A stretch of DNA of 64,000 nt, taken from NCBI RefSeq assembly GCF_014764385.1, contig NZ_CP061714.1:1116001-1180000 (forward strand). The letters run 5' to 3'. Positions 53,199 to 62,496 of the stretch are shown here, piece after piece. Under the pieces are notes generated by a model, which ran no database searches, was not told the origin of the DNA, and worked only from the letters and a program-made list of their open reading frames with translations. This DNA comes from Luteimonas sp. MC1825 (lineage in GTDB: Bacteria; Pseudomonadota; Gammaproteobacteria; Xanthomonadales; Xanthomonadaceae). Both the position numbers and the translations under genes were made by a program. Position 1 is the first letter of the stretch. The number at the start of each line of letters is the position of its first letter.

Positions 53199-53888
53199 GT
53201 GCTGGAACTGGTCAAGGCAGGCGGATGGCCGATGCTGCCGCTGCTGCTGCTGTCGGCGGTGGCGCTGGCAATCATCGTCGAACGCTACTGGACGCTGCGC
53301 CGCAGCGTGGTGGTGCCCGCGGGCCTCGGCCGCGAAGTGCGCGACTGGGCCGGCCGCGGCGGCCATCTCGACCCCGCGCACATCGAGTCGCTGCGCGGCA
53401 ACTCGCCGCTGGGCGCGCTGCTGGCGTCGGTGCTGGACATGCGCAACCGCCCGCGCGAGGAAATGCGCGAGCGCGTCGAGGATGTCGGCCGCCACCTGGT
53501 GCACCGCATGGAGCGCTACCTCAACGCGCTCGGCACCATCGCCGCCGCCGGCCCGCTGCTGGGCCTGTTCGGCACCGTGGTCGGCATGATCCAGATGTTC
53601 CTCGGCATCATGGATGTCGGCGTGGGCGAGATGAACGAGCTCGCCGGCGGCATCGGCAAGGCGCTGGTGTGCGCGGCGGCCGGCATGATCGTCGCGGTGC
53701 CGGCGCTGATGTTCCACCGCTACTTCCGCGCGCGCATCGACGGCTACATCATCGACATGGAACACGAGGCGATCCAGCTGATGGACGCCATCGACTACCG
53801 TGCCAGGCGCGTCGCACCGACCGCGGACGGCCACGCCGGCCATGCGGGCCACGACGCCGGCTACGCCATCGATCCGGCGCGGGCCTGA
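53199..53888 (+). CDS. exbB: MotA/TolQ/ExbB proton-channel protein
   Basis: A 229-residue ExbB-like inner membrane proton channel with three TM helices, including LPLLLLSAVALAIIVERYW at the N-terminus and GTIAAAGPLLGLFGTVVGMI and GKALVCAAAGMIVAVPALM at the C-terminus. GTG at 53199 is the start: the frame has no suitable ATG, a GGGGAG ribosome binding site precedes it, and the conserved VLELVKAGGWPM begins there. With ExbD it transduces proton-motive force to a partner. No TonB or receptor gene is adjacent; its neighbours are lipid A genes. Confidence 0.92.
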   Translation: MLELVKAGGWPMLPLLLLSAVALAIIVERYWTLRRSVVVPAGLGREVRDWAGRGGHLDPAHIESLRGNSPLGALLASVLDMRNRPREEMRERVEDVGRHLVHRMERYLNALGTIAAAGPLLGLFGTVVGMIQMFLGIMDVGVGEMNELAGGIGKALVCAAAGMIVAVPALMFHRYFRARIDGYIIDMEHEAIQLMDAIDYRARRVAPTADGHAGHAGHDAGYAIDPARA

Positions 53889-53895
53889 GCGCCGC

Positions 53896-54339
53896 ATGCG
53901 CATCCGTGACCGCCGCGCCGAGGACGTGCCCGAGATCAACCTCGTGCCGCTGATCGACGTGATCCTGGTGCTGATCATCTTCTTCGTGGTCACCACCACC
54001 TTCGATACCCGCTCGGTGCTGAAGCTCGAACTGCCCAGCGCCGATGCGCGCCCGGCCGACAACGACCCGCAGGCGCTGAGCGTGCTGGTCAACGCCGACG
54101 GCCGCTACTTCATCGACGACCGCGAGGCGCTGCGCACCGACGTGGATTCGCTCAAGGCGACCATCCTCGAAGTCGCCGGCGACGACCGCGAACGCGCCGT
54201 GCTGCTGCGCGCCGACGCGCGCACGCAGCACCAGGCGGTGGTGACCGCGATGGACGCGCTCGGCCAGCTCGGCTTCAAGCGCGTGGCCATCGCCACCGCG
54301 CCCGCGTCCGGCGCGCGCACGGCGCCGCCCACGCAATGA
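53896..54339 (+). CDS. exbD: ExbD/TolR-family protein
   Basis: A 147-residue protein with one N-terminal TM helix carrying the functional Asp in [19 protein letters not shown], followed by a periplasmic domain ([23 protein letters not shown], C-terminal [19 protein letters not shown]). It forms the ExbB-ExbD motor complex. It starts 7 nt after exbB and overlaps msbA by 4 nt, so all are co-translated. It belongs to the ExbD2-type branch often found with msbA. Confidence 0.92.
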   Translation: MRIRDRRAEDVPEINLVPLIDVILVLIIFFVVTTTFDTRSVLKLELPSADARPADNDPQALSVLVNADGRYFIDDREALRTDVDSLKATILEVAGDDRERAVLLRADARTQHQAVVTAMDALGQLGFKRVAIATAPASGARTAPPTQ

Positions 54340-56177
54340 GCGGAAGCACCCGCAACAGCACCGCTGCCGGCAAGCCCGCGGCCGGCGCGTCGGGGTCCGC
54401 CGTCGCGGCTGCTGCAGCCGCGGCCGAAGCTTCCACGCCCAGCGCCTGGGTCACCTACCGCCGCCTGCTCGGCTTCGCCGCGCGTTACTGGCCGCTGCTC
54501 ACCGTGGCCACCATCGGCATGGTGATCGAGGCCGGCGCGGGCGCGGCCTTCGTGTGGCTGATGAAGCCGCTGACCAACGACGGCTTCGTGGATCCGAAGC
54601 CCGAGATGGCGCTGATCCTGCCGCTGGCGATCATCTTCCTGTTCCTGCTGCGCGGCGTGGCGACCTTCTGCACCGACTACGGCATGGCGCGCTCCGGGCG
54701 CAGCGTGGTGCGCGACCTGCGCGAGCTGGTGCTGGGCAAGTACCTGCGCCTGCCGAGCAGCCGCTTCGATACCGAGGCCGTGCCCAACATGGTCAGCCGG
54801 CTCAACTTCGACACCGAGCAGGTCACCCAGGCCAGCGCCGACGCGCTGAAGATCATCGTCGCCGACGGCCTGACCATCCTGTTCCTGTTCGCGTTGATGC
54901 TCTACACCAGCGTCAAGGTGACCATGGCGATGATCCTGATCGCGCCACTGATCGGGGTGCTGGTCTGGTACGTGGGTGGCCGCTACCGACGCATCAGCCG
55001 CGGCATCCAGAGCAGCATGGGCGACCTGGCGCACAGCGCCGAGCAGTCGCTGGCCGCGCAGCAGGACGTCAAGGTGCACGGCGCGCAGGCGTTCGAGCAG
55101 GCGCGCTATTCGTCGCTCGCCAACCGCGTGCTGCGGCTCAACATGAAGGTGGAGACCACCCGCGCGCTGTCGTCCGGCATGGTGCAGATCCTCGCCGCGC
55201 TGGCGCTGGCGGCGATCGTGTGGGTGGCGATCGGCGAGGCGCTCGCCAAGCGCCTGGATCCGGGCGAGTTCATGCAGCTGATGACCGCGATGATGGGCAT
55301 CATCCCGTCGCTCAGGCGCATCACCAACGTGCAGAGCGTGATCGGGCGCGGCGTGGCCGCGGCCGAGCGGCTGTTCTCGATCCTCGACGACGTCGAGGAG
55401 GACGACCGCGGCCGCACGCCGGTCGATCGCGCCCGCGGCGAGCTGGTCTTCGACGACGTCAGCCTGAGCTACGCGCGCGGCGAGGGCAGGGTGGCGCTGG
55501 ACCATGTCAGCTTCACCGCGCGGCCGGGCACGGTCACCGCGATCGTCGGCCGGTCCGGCAGCGGCAAGACCAGCCTGATCCGCCTGGTGCCGCGCTTCTA
55601 CGAGCCCGATTCCGGCCGCATCACCCTCGACGGCACGCCGCTGGCCGATTACGCGCTCGCCGACCTGCGCCGCCAGGTGGCGCTGGTGGGCCAGCGCGTG
55701 GCGCTGTTCGACGACACCGTGGCCGCCAACATCGCCTATGGCATCGAGGCGCCGCGCGAGTCGATCCGCGCGGCCGCCGAGGCCGCCAACGCCTGGGAGT
55801 TCATCGAGCGCCTGCCGCAGGGGCTGGACACGCCGATCGGCGAGAACGGCGCACTGCTGTCCGGCGGCCAGCGCCAGCGCCTGGCCATCGCGCGCGCCAT
55901 CCTGCGCGACGCGCCGATCCTGATCCTCGACGAAGCCACCGCCGCGCTCGACACCGAATCCGAACGCCTGGTGCAGGACGCGCTGCAGCGGCTGATGCCC
56001 GACCGCACCACGCTGGTCGTCGCGCACCGCCTGTCGACCATCGAACACGCCGACCAGGTGCTGGTGTTCGACCAGGGCCGGCTGCTGGAGCAGGGCACGC
56101 ACACCGAGCTGCTGGCGCAGGGCGGGCTGTACGCGCACCTGCACGGCATGCAGTTCCGCGAAGGCGGGCCGGCGTGA
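54336..56177 (+). CDS. msbA: Lipid A flippase MsbA
   Basis: A 613-residue fused ABC exporter that flips lipid A-core across the inner membrane. It has six TM helices (about residues 50-330) and an NBD with Walker [12 protein letters not shown], signature [14 protein letters not shown] and Walker [13 protein letters not shown]. The N-terminus has about 30 Ala/Ser-rich extra residues. Its stop overlaps the GTG start of lpxK. The context with lpxK and kdsB supports lipid A transport rather than drug export. Confidence 0.95.
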   Translation: MSGSTRNSTAAGKPAAGASGSAVAAAAAAAEASTPSAWVTYRRLLGFAARYWPLLTVATIGMVIEAGAGAAFVWLMKPLTNDGFVDPKPEMALILPLAIIFLFLLRGVATFCTDYGMARSGRSVVRDLRELVLGKYLRLPSSRFDTEAVPNMVSRLNFDTEQVTQASADALKIIVADGLTILFLFALMLYTSVKVTMAMILIAPLIGVLVWYVGGRYRRISRGIQSSMGDLAHSAEQSLAAQQDVKVHGAQAFEQARYSSLANRVLRLNMKVETTRALSSGMVQILAALALAAIVWVAIGEALAKRLDPGEFMQLMTAMMGIIPSLRRITNVQSVIGRGVAAAERLFSILDDVEEDDRGRTPVDRARGELVFDDVSLSYARGEGRVALDHVSFTARPGTVTAIVGRSGSGKTSLIRLVPRFYEPDSGRITLDGTPLADYALADLRRQVALVGQRVALFDDTVAANIAYGIEAPRESIRAAAEAANAWEFIERLPQGLDTPIGENGALLSGGQRQRLAIARAILRDAPILILDEATAALDTESERLVQDALQRLMPDRTTLVVAHRLSTIEHADQVLVFDQGRLLEQGTHTELLAQGGLYAHLHGMQFREGGPA

Positions 56178-57196
56178 ACCGCGTGCGCCAGGCGCCTCGC
56201 TGGTGGTTCGACGGCAGCACGCCGCCGCTGCCCGCGCGCGTGCTGTCGAAGCTCTACGCCGCGGCCGTCGCCGCGCGCGTCGCGCTGTACCGCAAGGGCC
56301 TGCTGCGCCGGAAGAGCGCCGGTGCGCCGGTGATCGTGGTCGGCAACCTGATCGCCGGTGGCAGCGGCAAGACCCCGCTCACGCTGGCCATTGTCGAGCG
56401 CCTGAAGGCCGCGGGCTTCACCCCGGGCGTCGCCAGCCGCGGCTACGGGCGCAAGGATGCGCGCGCCGCGGCCTGGGTGGATGCCGATACCGCGCCCGCC
56501 ATCGGCGGCGACGAACCGGTGCTGATCGCCCGCCTGACGGGCGTGCGCGTGCGCGTCGACGCCGACCGCGCCGCCGCCGCGCGCGCGCTGGTCGCCGCCG
56601 GCTGCAACGTGGTGGTCTGCGACGACGGCCTGCAGCACTACGCACTGGCGCGCGACATCGAGATCGAAGTCATCGACGGCCGCCGCCGCCACGGCAACGG
56701 CCTGCCGCTGCCGGCCGGGCCGATGCGCGAACCCGCCGCGCGCGCCGCCAGCTGCGATTTCCGCGTGCTCAACGTCGGCAGCGATCCGGACCTCGTCGCC
56801 GGCTTCGGCGAATGGCCGATGTGGCTGGCGCCCGGCGACGCCATGCCGCTCGCCGGCGGCCGGCCGCGCAAGCTGTCGGACTTCATCGGCCAGCGCGTGC
56901 ATGCCGTGGCCGGCATCGGCGACCCGGAGCGCTTCTTCACCATGCTGCGCAGCCTGGGCATCGCGGTGGTGCCGCATGCCTTCGCCGACCACCACGCCTA
57001 CAGCGAGGACGACCTGCGCTTCGGCAGCGACCTGCCGGTGCTGATGACCGCCAAGGACGCGGTGAAGTGCGCGGCGTTCGTCACCGAGCGCCATTACATG
57101 GTGCCGGTGCGAGCGGAGCTGCCGGAGGCCTTCTGGATCGCGTTCCTGGCCAGGTTGCCCGCGGCGCGCACGCAGGCCGGCGGCGCCGATGCCTGA
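56174..57196 (+). CDS. lpxK: Tetraacyldisaccharide 4'-kinase LpxK
   Basis: A 340-residue inner membrane kinase that phosphorylates the 4' position of lipid A disaccharide (lipid IVA synthesis). The Walker A-like [14 protein letters not shown] and the [20 protein letters not shown] motif are diagnostic. GTG 56174 overlaps the msbA stop (GTGA), and no ATG in the conserved N-terminal region fits better. Its end overlaps kdsB by 8 nt. Essential in lipid A-producing bacteria. Confidence 0.95.
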   Translation: MNRVRQAPRWWFDGSTPPLPARVLSKLYAAAVAARVALYRKGLLRRKSAGAPVIVVGNLIAGGSGKTPLTLAIVERLKAAGFTPGVASRGYGRKDARAAAWVDADTAPAIGGDEPVLIARLTGVRVRVDADRAAAARALVAAGCNVVVCDDGLQHYALARDIEIEVIDGRRRHGNGLPLPAGPMREPAARAASCDFRVLNVGSDPDLVAGFGEWPMWLAPGDAMPLAGGRPRKLSDFIGQRVHAVAGIGDPERFFTMLRSLGIAVVPHAFADHHAYSEDDLRFGSDLPVLMTAKDAVKCAAFVTERHYMVPVRAELPEAFWIAFLARLPAARTQAGGADA

Positions 57197-57962
57197 CCTC
57201 GACTTCATCGTCGCCATCCCCGCGCGCTTCGCGGCCACGCGCCTGCCGGGCAAGCCCCTGCAACTGCTCGGCGGCGAGCCGCTGGTGCTGCACGTCGCAC
57301 GCCGCGCCCTGGCCGCCGGCGCGCGCGAAGTCTGGGTGGCGGCCGACGACGCGCGCATCGCGCAGGCGCTGGACGGCAGCGGCGCGCGCGTGGCAATGAC
57401 CTCGCCCGGCCACATCTCCGGCAGCGACCGCCTGGCCGAATGCGCCGACATCGCCGGCTGGGCCGACGACGCGGTGGTCGTCAATCTGCAGGGCGACGAG
57501 CCGTTCGCGCCCGCGGCGGGGATCCGCGCGGTGGCGACCGCGCTGGTCACGTCCGGCGCGGAGATGTCCACGCTCGCCACGCCGGTGGAGGACGTCGCCA
57601 CGCTGTTCGACCCCAACGCCGTCAAGCTGGTGCGTGCCGCCAACGGCGACGCGCTGTACTTCAGCCGCGCGCCGCTGCCGTGGCCGCGCGATGCCTTCGC
57701 CGCGGCGCACGGGCGCGAGCACATGCCCGGAGGCCACCACTGGCTGCGCCACATCGGCATCTACGGCTACCGCGCCCGCTTCCTGCGGCGCTTCGCGGCG
57801 CTGCCGCCCACGCCGCTGGAGCGCATCGAGTCGCTGGAGCAGCTGCGCGCGCTCGAGCACGGCCACCGCATCGCCGTGGCGCTGTCGCCGGAGCCGTTCC
57901 CGCCGGGCGTGGACACCCCCGAAGACCTGGCGCGCGCCGAGCTCCGACTGCAGCAGGCATAA
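57189..57962 (+). CDS. kdsB: CMP-KDO synthetase KdsB
   Basis: A 257-residue cytidylyltransferase that activates KDO with CTP for the LPS inner core. The N-terminal nucleotide-binding [15 protein letters not shown], the [10 protein letters not shown] motif and [12 protein letters not shown] are family-typical. It overlaps lpxK by 8 nt. It completes the msbA-lpxK-kdsB block for lipid A/KDO synthesis and export. Confidence 0.95.
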   Translation: MPDLDFIVAIPARFAATRLPGKPLQLLGGEPLVLHVARRALAAGAREVWVAADDARIAQALDGSGARVAMTSPGHISGSDRLAECADIAGWADDAVVVNLQGDEPFAPAAGIRAVATALVTSGAEMSTLATPVEDVATLFDPNAVKLVRAANGDALYFSRAPLPWPRDAFAAAHGREHMPGGHHWLRHIGIYGYRARFLRRFAALPPTPLERIESLEQLRALEHGHRIAVALSPEPFPPGVDTPEDLARAELRLQQA

Positions 57963-57963
57963 T
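57958..57963 (+). promoter_or_regulatory. Candidate -10 element of a leaderless NHL-gene transcript
   Basis: CATAAT, then 6 nt (cgggcg), then the ATG at 57970. It overlaps the kdsB stop, so a separate start within the operon is possible. A weak AGCAGG lies farther upstream, but at poor distance. Confidence 0.3.
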
Positions 57964-57969
57964 CGGGCG

Positions 57970-59394
57970 ATGGATGCAGTCCTCGCCCCGGAATTCCCGC
58001 CGAGCCTGGAATGGCTCAACACCACCGCGCCGGTGCGCATGGCGCAGCTGCGCGGGCGCGTCTGCGCGCTGGCCTTCGTCAACGCCGGCTCGGCGTGGTC
58101 CATGCAGCGCATGGTCGATCTCGCCCACCTGCGTGGCCGCCATGGCGAGCGCCTCAACGTGGTCGCGGTGCACGTGCCGCGCTTCGACCACGAGCGCGAC
58201 CCGCGCCGCGCCGCCAAGCGCCTGAATCGGCAGACCATCGAATTCCCGGTCGCCCACGACGCCGACTGGACGCTGTGGCAGCACTACGGCATCGAGGCCT
58301 GGCCCACGGTGGTGCTGATCGACGCCGACGGCCGCATCCGCGAGCGCTTCACCGGTGACGGCCAGCTGCGCGAGCTGGACGCGGCGGTCGCGGCGCTGGG
58401 CGCCGAGGCCAGGCCGCGCTCGCGCAACGTCGAGCCCATCGAGATGCGCCGCGTCGGCGAGCCGATGCTGCCACTGCGCTTCCCGATGGGCATCGCCCTG
58501 TCCGGCAACTACCTGTACGTGGCCGACAGCGGCCACCACCGCGTGCTGGAGTGCGACCACTCCGGCCGCGTGCTGCGCCAGTTCGGCTCCGGCGGCCCGG
58601 GCTTCATCGACGGTCCGATGGAGCTGTCCGCGCTCAACAGGCCGCAGGGCATGTGCATCGAGCGCGACATGCTCTACGTCGCCGATACCGGCAACCACGC
58701 GGTGCGCCGCATCCAGCTGCGCTCGGGCGACATCGACACCGTACTCGGTGCCGGCCGCCCGGGCACCCCCGGCGAAGGCCCGGTCGGCGATCCGCGCACG
58801 GTGGCGCTGGACCAGCCGCGCGCGGTGTCGCTGGCCGCCGGCGCCATGTTCATCGCCACCGCCGGCGACAACCGCCTGTGGCGCTACGACATGGGCACGC
58901 CGGGCATCACGCTGCTCGCGGGCTCCGGCCTGCTGGACGTGGTCGACGGCGTCGGCCGCGCGGCGGCGTTCGCCGAGCCGGTGGCGCTGGCGTCGGTGCA
59001 GCAGGTGGTCTACGTGTGCGATGCCGCCGGTTCGGCGATCCGCTCCGCCAACGCGCGCAGCGGGCTGGTGTCGACGCTTGTCGGCCGCGACCCCTGGAAC
59101 CACGGCAACGCCGACGGCGTGCGCACCGACGCCGCGCTGCAGCAGCCACAGGCGATCGCGCTCGATCCCAATTCGCCGGTGCTGTGGATCGCCGACAGCG
59201 GCAACGACTGCCTGCGCTCGCTGCGCCTGGGCGGTGGCGAGATCAGCACCTGGCCGCTGCCGCAGCGCCTGCACGCGCCCTGCGGCCTGGCCGTGGCCGA
59301 CGGCGTGGTGTGGATCGCCGACACCGACGCGCACGCCGTGCTGCGCCTCGACACCCGGGATGGCGCGCTGCGCCACATCCCCATCGGCGAATGA
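57970..59394 (+). CDS. Thioredoxin-fold/NHL-repeat protein (NHLRC2-like)
   Basis: A 474-residue protein. Residues about 1-140 have the thioredoxin-like AlkA/TlpA fold (EAWPTVVLIDADGRI at the C-terminal part), but the position of the usual CxxC is replaced (FVNAGSAWSMQRMV), so no redox-active site is visible. Residues about 165-474 form NHL beta-propeller repeats (NYLYVADSGHHRVLECD, MLYVADTGNHAVRRIQ, LWIADSGNDCLRSL). The architecture resembles human NHLRC2. It has no signal peptide. It overlaps uvrC (ATGA). The role is unknown, perhaps as a scaffold. Confidence 0.85.
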   Translation: MDAVLAPEFPPSLEWLNTTAPVRMAQLRGRVCALAFVNAGSAWSMQRMVDLAHLRGRHGERLNVVAVHVPRFDHERDPRRAAKRLNRQTIEFPVAHDADWTLWQHYGIEAWPTVVLIDADGRIRERFTGDGQLRELDAAVAALGAEARPRSRNVEPIEMRRVGEPMLPLRFPMGIALSGNYLYVADSGHHRVLECDHSGRVLRQFGSGGPGFIDGPMELSALNRPQGMCIERDMLYVADTGNHAVRRIQLRSGDIDTVLGAGRPGTPGEGPVGDPRTVALDQPRAVSLAAGAMFIATAGDNRLWRYDMGTPGITLLAGSGLLDVVDGVGRAAAFAEPVALASVQQVVYVCDAAGSAIRSANARSGLVSTLVGRDPWNHGNADGVRTDAALQQPQAIALDPNSPVLWIADSGNDCLRSLRLGGGEISTWPLPQRLHAPCGLAVADGVVWIADTDAHAVLRLDTRDGALRHIPIGE

Positions 59395-61319
59395 CCGCGG
59401 CCGGCAGCGTGCCGCCCGACGGCCCGCCCCAGGGCGGGGCCGTGGTGTTCGACGGCAAGGCCTTCGTCCGCGGCCTGAGCACCGCGCCCGGCGTGTACCG
59501 CATGCACGCCGCCGACGACAGCGTGCTGTATGTCGGCAAGGCCGGCGCGCTGAAGAAGCGCGTTGCCAGTTACTTCAGCGCCAGCCCCAAGAGCCCGCGC
59601 ACCACCGCCATGCTGGCGCAGGTCGCGCGCATGGAGGTCACGGTCACGCGCACCGAGGCCGAGGCGCTGCTGCTTGAAAACCAGCTCATCAAGTCCCTCA
59701 AGCCGCGCTACAACGTGCTGCTGCGCGACGACAAGAGCTATCCCTACATCCTGCTCACCCGCGAGGATGCGCCGCGCATCGCCATGCACCGGGGCCCGCA
59801 GGCGGTGCCCGGCAACTACTACGGCCCGTACCCCGGCGTGATGGCGGTGCGCGAAACGCTCAACCTGCTGCACAAGCTGTTCAAGCTGCGCAGCTGCGAG
59901 GACAGCGTGTACCGCAACCGCACGCGGCCCTGCCTGCAGTACCAGATCGGCCGCTGCAGCGCGCCGTGCGTCGGCTTCGTCGAGCAGGCCGAGTACGACG
60001 ATGCCGTGCGCCGCGTGCGCCTGTTCCTCGAAGGCCGCAGCGACCAGCTGGTCGACGAACTCGCCGCCGGCATGGAGGCGGCAAGCCAGGCGCTTGCCTT
60101 CGAACGCGCCGCGCGCCTGCGCGACACGCTCGCCAGCCTGCGCAGCATGCAGGCGCGGCAGTACGTCGACGGCCGCGCCGCGGATCTCGACGTGCTGGCC
60201 ATCGCCATGGAAGGCACGCACGCCTGCGTGCTGCTGCTGGCGTTCCGCGACGGCCGCAACTTCGGCACCCGCGCGTTCTTCCCCAAGACCAACGGCGTCG
60301 ATGAACCGGCCGAAGTGCTGGCGGCGTTCGTGTCGCAGTACTACACCGGCCAGGTGCCGCCGCAGGAGATCGTGCTCGACCGCGCCATCGAGGACATCGA
60401 CCTGCTGCAGGAGGCGTTCTCGCTGCAGGCCGGGCGCAAGGTGGTCATCAAGCCCAGCGTGCGCGGCGAGCGCGCCGGCTATCTCGACATGGCGCGGCGC
60501 AACGCCGTGCAGCAGCTGGCCACCATGCTCGGCAGCCAGGCGGCGCAGGCCGCGCGCGCGGAATCGCTGCGCGCGCTGCTCGGCCTGGCCGCGCCGGCCA
60601 GGCGCATCGAATGCTTCGACATCAGCCACACCATGGGCGAGGCCACCGTGGCCTCGTGCGTGGTGTTCGATGCCGAAGGCCCGGTGCGCGGCCAGTACCG
60701 GCGCTACAACATCGCCGGCATCGAGCCCGGCGACGACTACGCGGCCATGCACCAGGCGCTGTCGCGGCGCTTCCGCCGCGCCGCCGACAGCACGCCGGGC
60801 GAGGGCGACGGCCCGGTGCTGCCCGACGTGCTGCTGATCGACGGCGGCGCGGGGCAGGTGGCGCAGGCCAACGCGGTGCTCGGCGAGCTCGGCATCACGG
60901 GCGTCACCGTGGTCGGCGTGGCCAAGGGCGAAGCGCGCAAGGCCGGGCATGAAACGCTGCTGCTGCCTGGCGTTGATGGACAGCCGGGCCGCGAGCTGCA
61001 GCCCGGCGCGGCCTCGCCCGGCCTGCAGCTGGTGCAGCAGGTGCGCGACGAGGCGCACCGTTTCGCCATCACCGGCCACCGCGGCCGCCGGCAGAAGGCG
61101 CGCAGCACCAGCCGGCTCGAGGACATCCCGGGCATCGGCCCGCGCCGGCGCGCCAGCCTGCTCAAGCATTTCGGCGGGCTGGGCGGGCTGCGCGCGGCCG
61201 GCGTCGCCGAAATCGCACGCGTCGAAGGCGTCAACCAGGCGCTCGCGGAACGGATTTACGCCACACTGCACGGCCTGGACGCCCCCGCGTCGGGCGCCAA
61301 GGCCACGCGAGACCCATGA
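59391..61319 (+). CDS. uvrC: UvrABC nuclease subunit C
   Basis: A 642-residue nucleotide excision repair nuclease making dual incisions after UvrA/UvrB recognition. An N-terminal GIY-YIG domain (GVYRMHAADDSVLYVGKA), Cys-rich LRSCEDSVYRNRTRPCLQYQ region, UVR domain (about residues 210-245), RNase H-like region (CFDISHTMGEATVASCVVF) and C-terminal helix-hairpin-helix are all present. The start overlaps the NHL gene, and its stop overlaps pgsA by 4 nt. The order uvrC-pgsA-glycine tRNA-cysteine tRNA matches E. coli. Confidence 0.95.
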   Translation: MTAAGSVPPDGPPQGGAVVFDGKAFVRGLSTAPGVYRMHAADDSVLYVGKAGALKKRVASYFSASPKSPRTTAMLAQVARMEVTVTRTEAEALLLENQLIKSLKPRYNVLLRDDKSYPYILLTREDAPRIAMHRGPQAVPGNYYGPYPGVMAVRETLNLLHKLFKLRSCEDSVYRNRTRPCLQYQIGRCSAPCVGFVEQAEYDDAVRRVRLFLEGRSDQLVDELAAGMEAASQALAFERAARLRDTLASLRSMQARQYVDGRAADLDVLAIAMEGTHACVLLLAFRDGRNFGTRAFFPKTNGVDEPAEVLAAFVSQYYTGQVPPQEIVLDRAIEDIDLLQEAFSLQAGRKVVIKPSVRGERAGYLDMARRNAVQQLATMLGSQAAQAARAESLRALLGLAAPARRIECFDISHTMGEATVASCVVFDAEGPVRGQYRRYNIAGIEPGDDYAAMHQALSRRFRRAADSTPGEGDGPVLPDVLLIDGGAGQVAQANAVLGELGITGVTVVGVAKGEARKAGHETLLLPGVDGQPGRELQPGAASPGLQLVQQVRDEAHRFAITGHRGRRQKARSTSRLEDIPGIGPRRRASLLKHFGGLGGLRAAGVAEIARVEGVNQALAERIYATLHGLDAPASGAKATRDP

Positions 61320-61953
61320 AGCTCACCATCCCCACCTGGCTCACCCTGCTGCGCATCGTCCTCATTCCGGTGATGGTGCTGATGTTCTACCTGCCCTGGC
61401 AGTGGAGCAATTTCCTGACCGCGGCGATCTTCGGCTTCGCCGCCATCACCGACTGGCTGGATGGCTGGATCGCGCGCCGCTACAACCAGTATTCGGCGTT
61501 CGGGGCGTTCCTGGATCCGGTGGCCGACAAGCTGATGGTCGCCACCGCGCTGTTCCTGATCGTGCAGGGCCACCCCACGCCGTGGATGGCGTTCTGGGCG
61601 GCGGTGATCGTGGGCCGCGAGATCGCGGTGTCGGCGCTGCGCGAGTGGATGGCGGAGCTGGGGCAGAGCGCAACGGTGAAAGTCGCCACCATCGGCAAGA
61701 TCAAGACCGTGGTGCAGATGGTGGCGCTGCTCGCGCTGCTGTACGCGGTGACGCCCGACAAGAATCCGCCGCGGCCGCAGGCATGGCTTGGCGAGCCGAT
61801 CTTCCACATCGGCGACTGGATGCTGGCGGTGGCGGCGCTGCTCACGCTGTGGTCCGGATTCGAGTATCTGCGTGCGGCGTGGCCGGTACTTCGTGCAAGT
61901 GAGGGCGCACCTGTTGACAACGTATCCGCGACCCGTAAAATGCCTGGCTCAGC

Positions 61954-61963
<10 letters not shown>
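61316..61963 (+). CDS. pgsA: Phosphatidylglycerophosphate synthase PgsA
   Basis: A 215-residue integral membrane CDP-alcohol phosphatidyltransferase making phosphatidylglycerophosphate from CDP-diacylglycerol and glycerol-3-phosphate. The family signature DGx2ARx8Gx3Dx3D is met by DGWIARRYNQYSAFGAFLDPVAD (quoted at its key residues). The C-terminal tail runs on after the last TM helix and its stop codon (tag) falls at 61961-61963, inside the tRNA-Gly gene (starting 61954). The tRNA promoter also lies inside its coding sequence. Confidence 0.93.
61914..61941 (+). promoter_or_regulatory. Promoter of the tRNA-Gly/tRNA-Cys genes inside pgsA
   Basis: TTGACA (61914-61919), 16-nt spacer, TAAAAT (61936-61941), GC-rich discriminator, and the tRNA 5' end 12 nt after the -10. 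It is the best sigma70-like promoter in the window and lies within the pgsA coding sequence. Confidence 0.75.
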
Positions 61964-62029
<66 letters not shown>

Positions 62030-62037
62030 GGTTTGAG

Positions 62038-62063
62038 ACAAGACCCCGGCAACGGGGTCTTGT
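62038..62063 (+). terminator. Hairpin between tRNA-Gly and tRNA-Cys
   Basis: A perfect 11-bp stem (acaagaccccg / cggggtcttgt) with GNRA-like loop gcaa, 8 nt after the tRNA-Gly CCA. With only tgtgt downstream it could act as a processing hairpin or partial terminator. Confidence 0.55.
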
Positions 62064-62104
62064 TGTGTCAGGCCCGGCAATTCGCCTGGCGCCAGTTTCA
62101 AGTG

Positions 62105-62178
62105 GGCCTCATGGCAGAGTGGTCATGCAGCGGACTGCAAATCCGCGTACGCCGGTTCGATTCCGACTGAGGCCTCCA
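62105..62178 (+). tRNA. tRNA-Cys (anticodon GCA)
   Basis: A 74-nt tRNA: acceptor GGCCTCA / TGAGGCC, D-loop GCAGAGTGGTCATGC, anticodon GCA at 62137-62139, T-arm CCGGTTCGATTCCG-like, discriminator T and encoded CCA. Counterpart of E. coli cysT. The neighbouring leucine tRNA of E. coli (leuZ) is absent. Confidence 0.97.
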
Positions 62179-62185
62179 GAAAAAG

Positions 62186-62235
62186 AAAAGGTCAGGTGCA
62201 TTTGCCGGTTGGCAGGTGGATCTGGCCTTTTTGCT
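62186..62235 (+). terminator. Probable terminator after tRNA-Cys
   Basis: An imperfect stem (aaaaggtcag with ctggcctttt, one wobble) that encloses an inner gcc/ggc hairpin and ends in cctttttgcttt. The T-run and position fit a tRNA-operon terminator. Confidence 0.6.
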
Positions 62236-62257
62236 TTGTTGCTTCGTGGAGGGTGGC

Positions 62258-62348
62258 GGGTACCAAGGGCCTTGAGGACTCATGTCCCCCGGCGATGGCC
62301 TTGGCCATCGCCTCCTCCTTGACTTCCTCCTCAAGGCCCTTGGCACCC
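62258..62348. repeat. Large inverted repeat with inner palindrome
   Basis: Outer 21-nt arms (62258-62278 and 62328-62348, one mismatch) enclose a perfect 10-bp palindrome (ggcgatggcc-tt-ggccatcgcc, 62291-62312). It is a REP- or terminator-like element upstream of the exopolysaccharide-type genes. Confidence 0.85.
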
Positions 62349-62496
62349 GCTGCGCCGCACTGCGCGGGGTTGAAAGGCACACCCCGTGATCCGGGGCATT
62401 CGGCGCTTCTGCCCGGCAGTGTGAGGGAGGGGTAAAGGTTGGGCGTGGTAAAGTGCGCGGCTGCATTGTTTGCACCCTGCCAGACGGACCTCCGGC

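Larger units (their letters stand above)
62179..62496 (+). other. 318-bp intergenic region with terminator and large inverted repeat
   Basis: No convincing gene. It begins with a terminator-like hairpin (62186-62235), carries a 21-nt inverted repeat around a near-perfect palindrome (62258-62348), and ends with a TAAAGT hexamer (62449-62454) that may belong to the promoter of the downstream PHP phosphatase gene. A 62-codon minus-strand frame (62192-62380) overlies the palindromes and is not called. Confidence 0.6.

Noticed and set aside
58551-61319. Extension of UvrC upstream to a 922-codon frame
   Set aside because: The upstream part is a shifted frame of the NHL gene; the conserved GIY-YIG domain begins shortly after the ATG at 59391, which overlaps the NHL stop.
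62192-62380. A 62-codon minus-strand frame (MPFNPAQCG...)
   Set aside because: Its coding sequence is largely formed by the inverted repeat and palindrome, it has no clear ribosome binding site and I recognise no conserved family.
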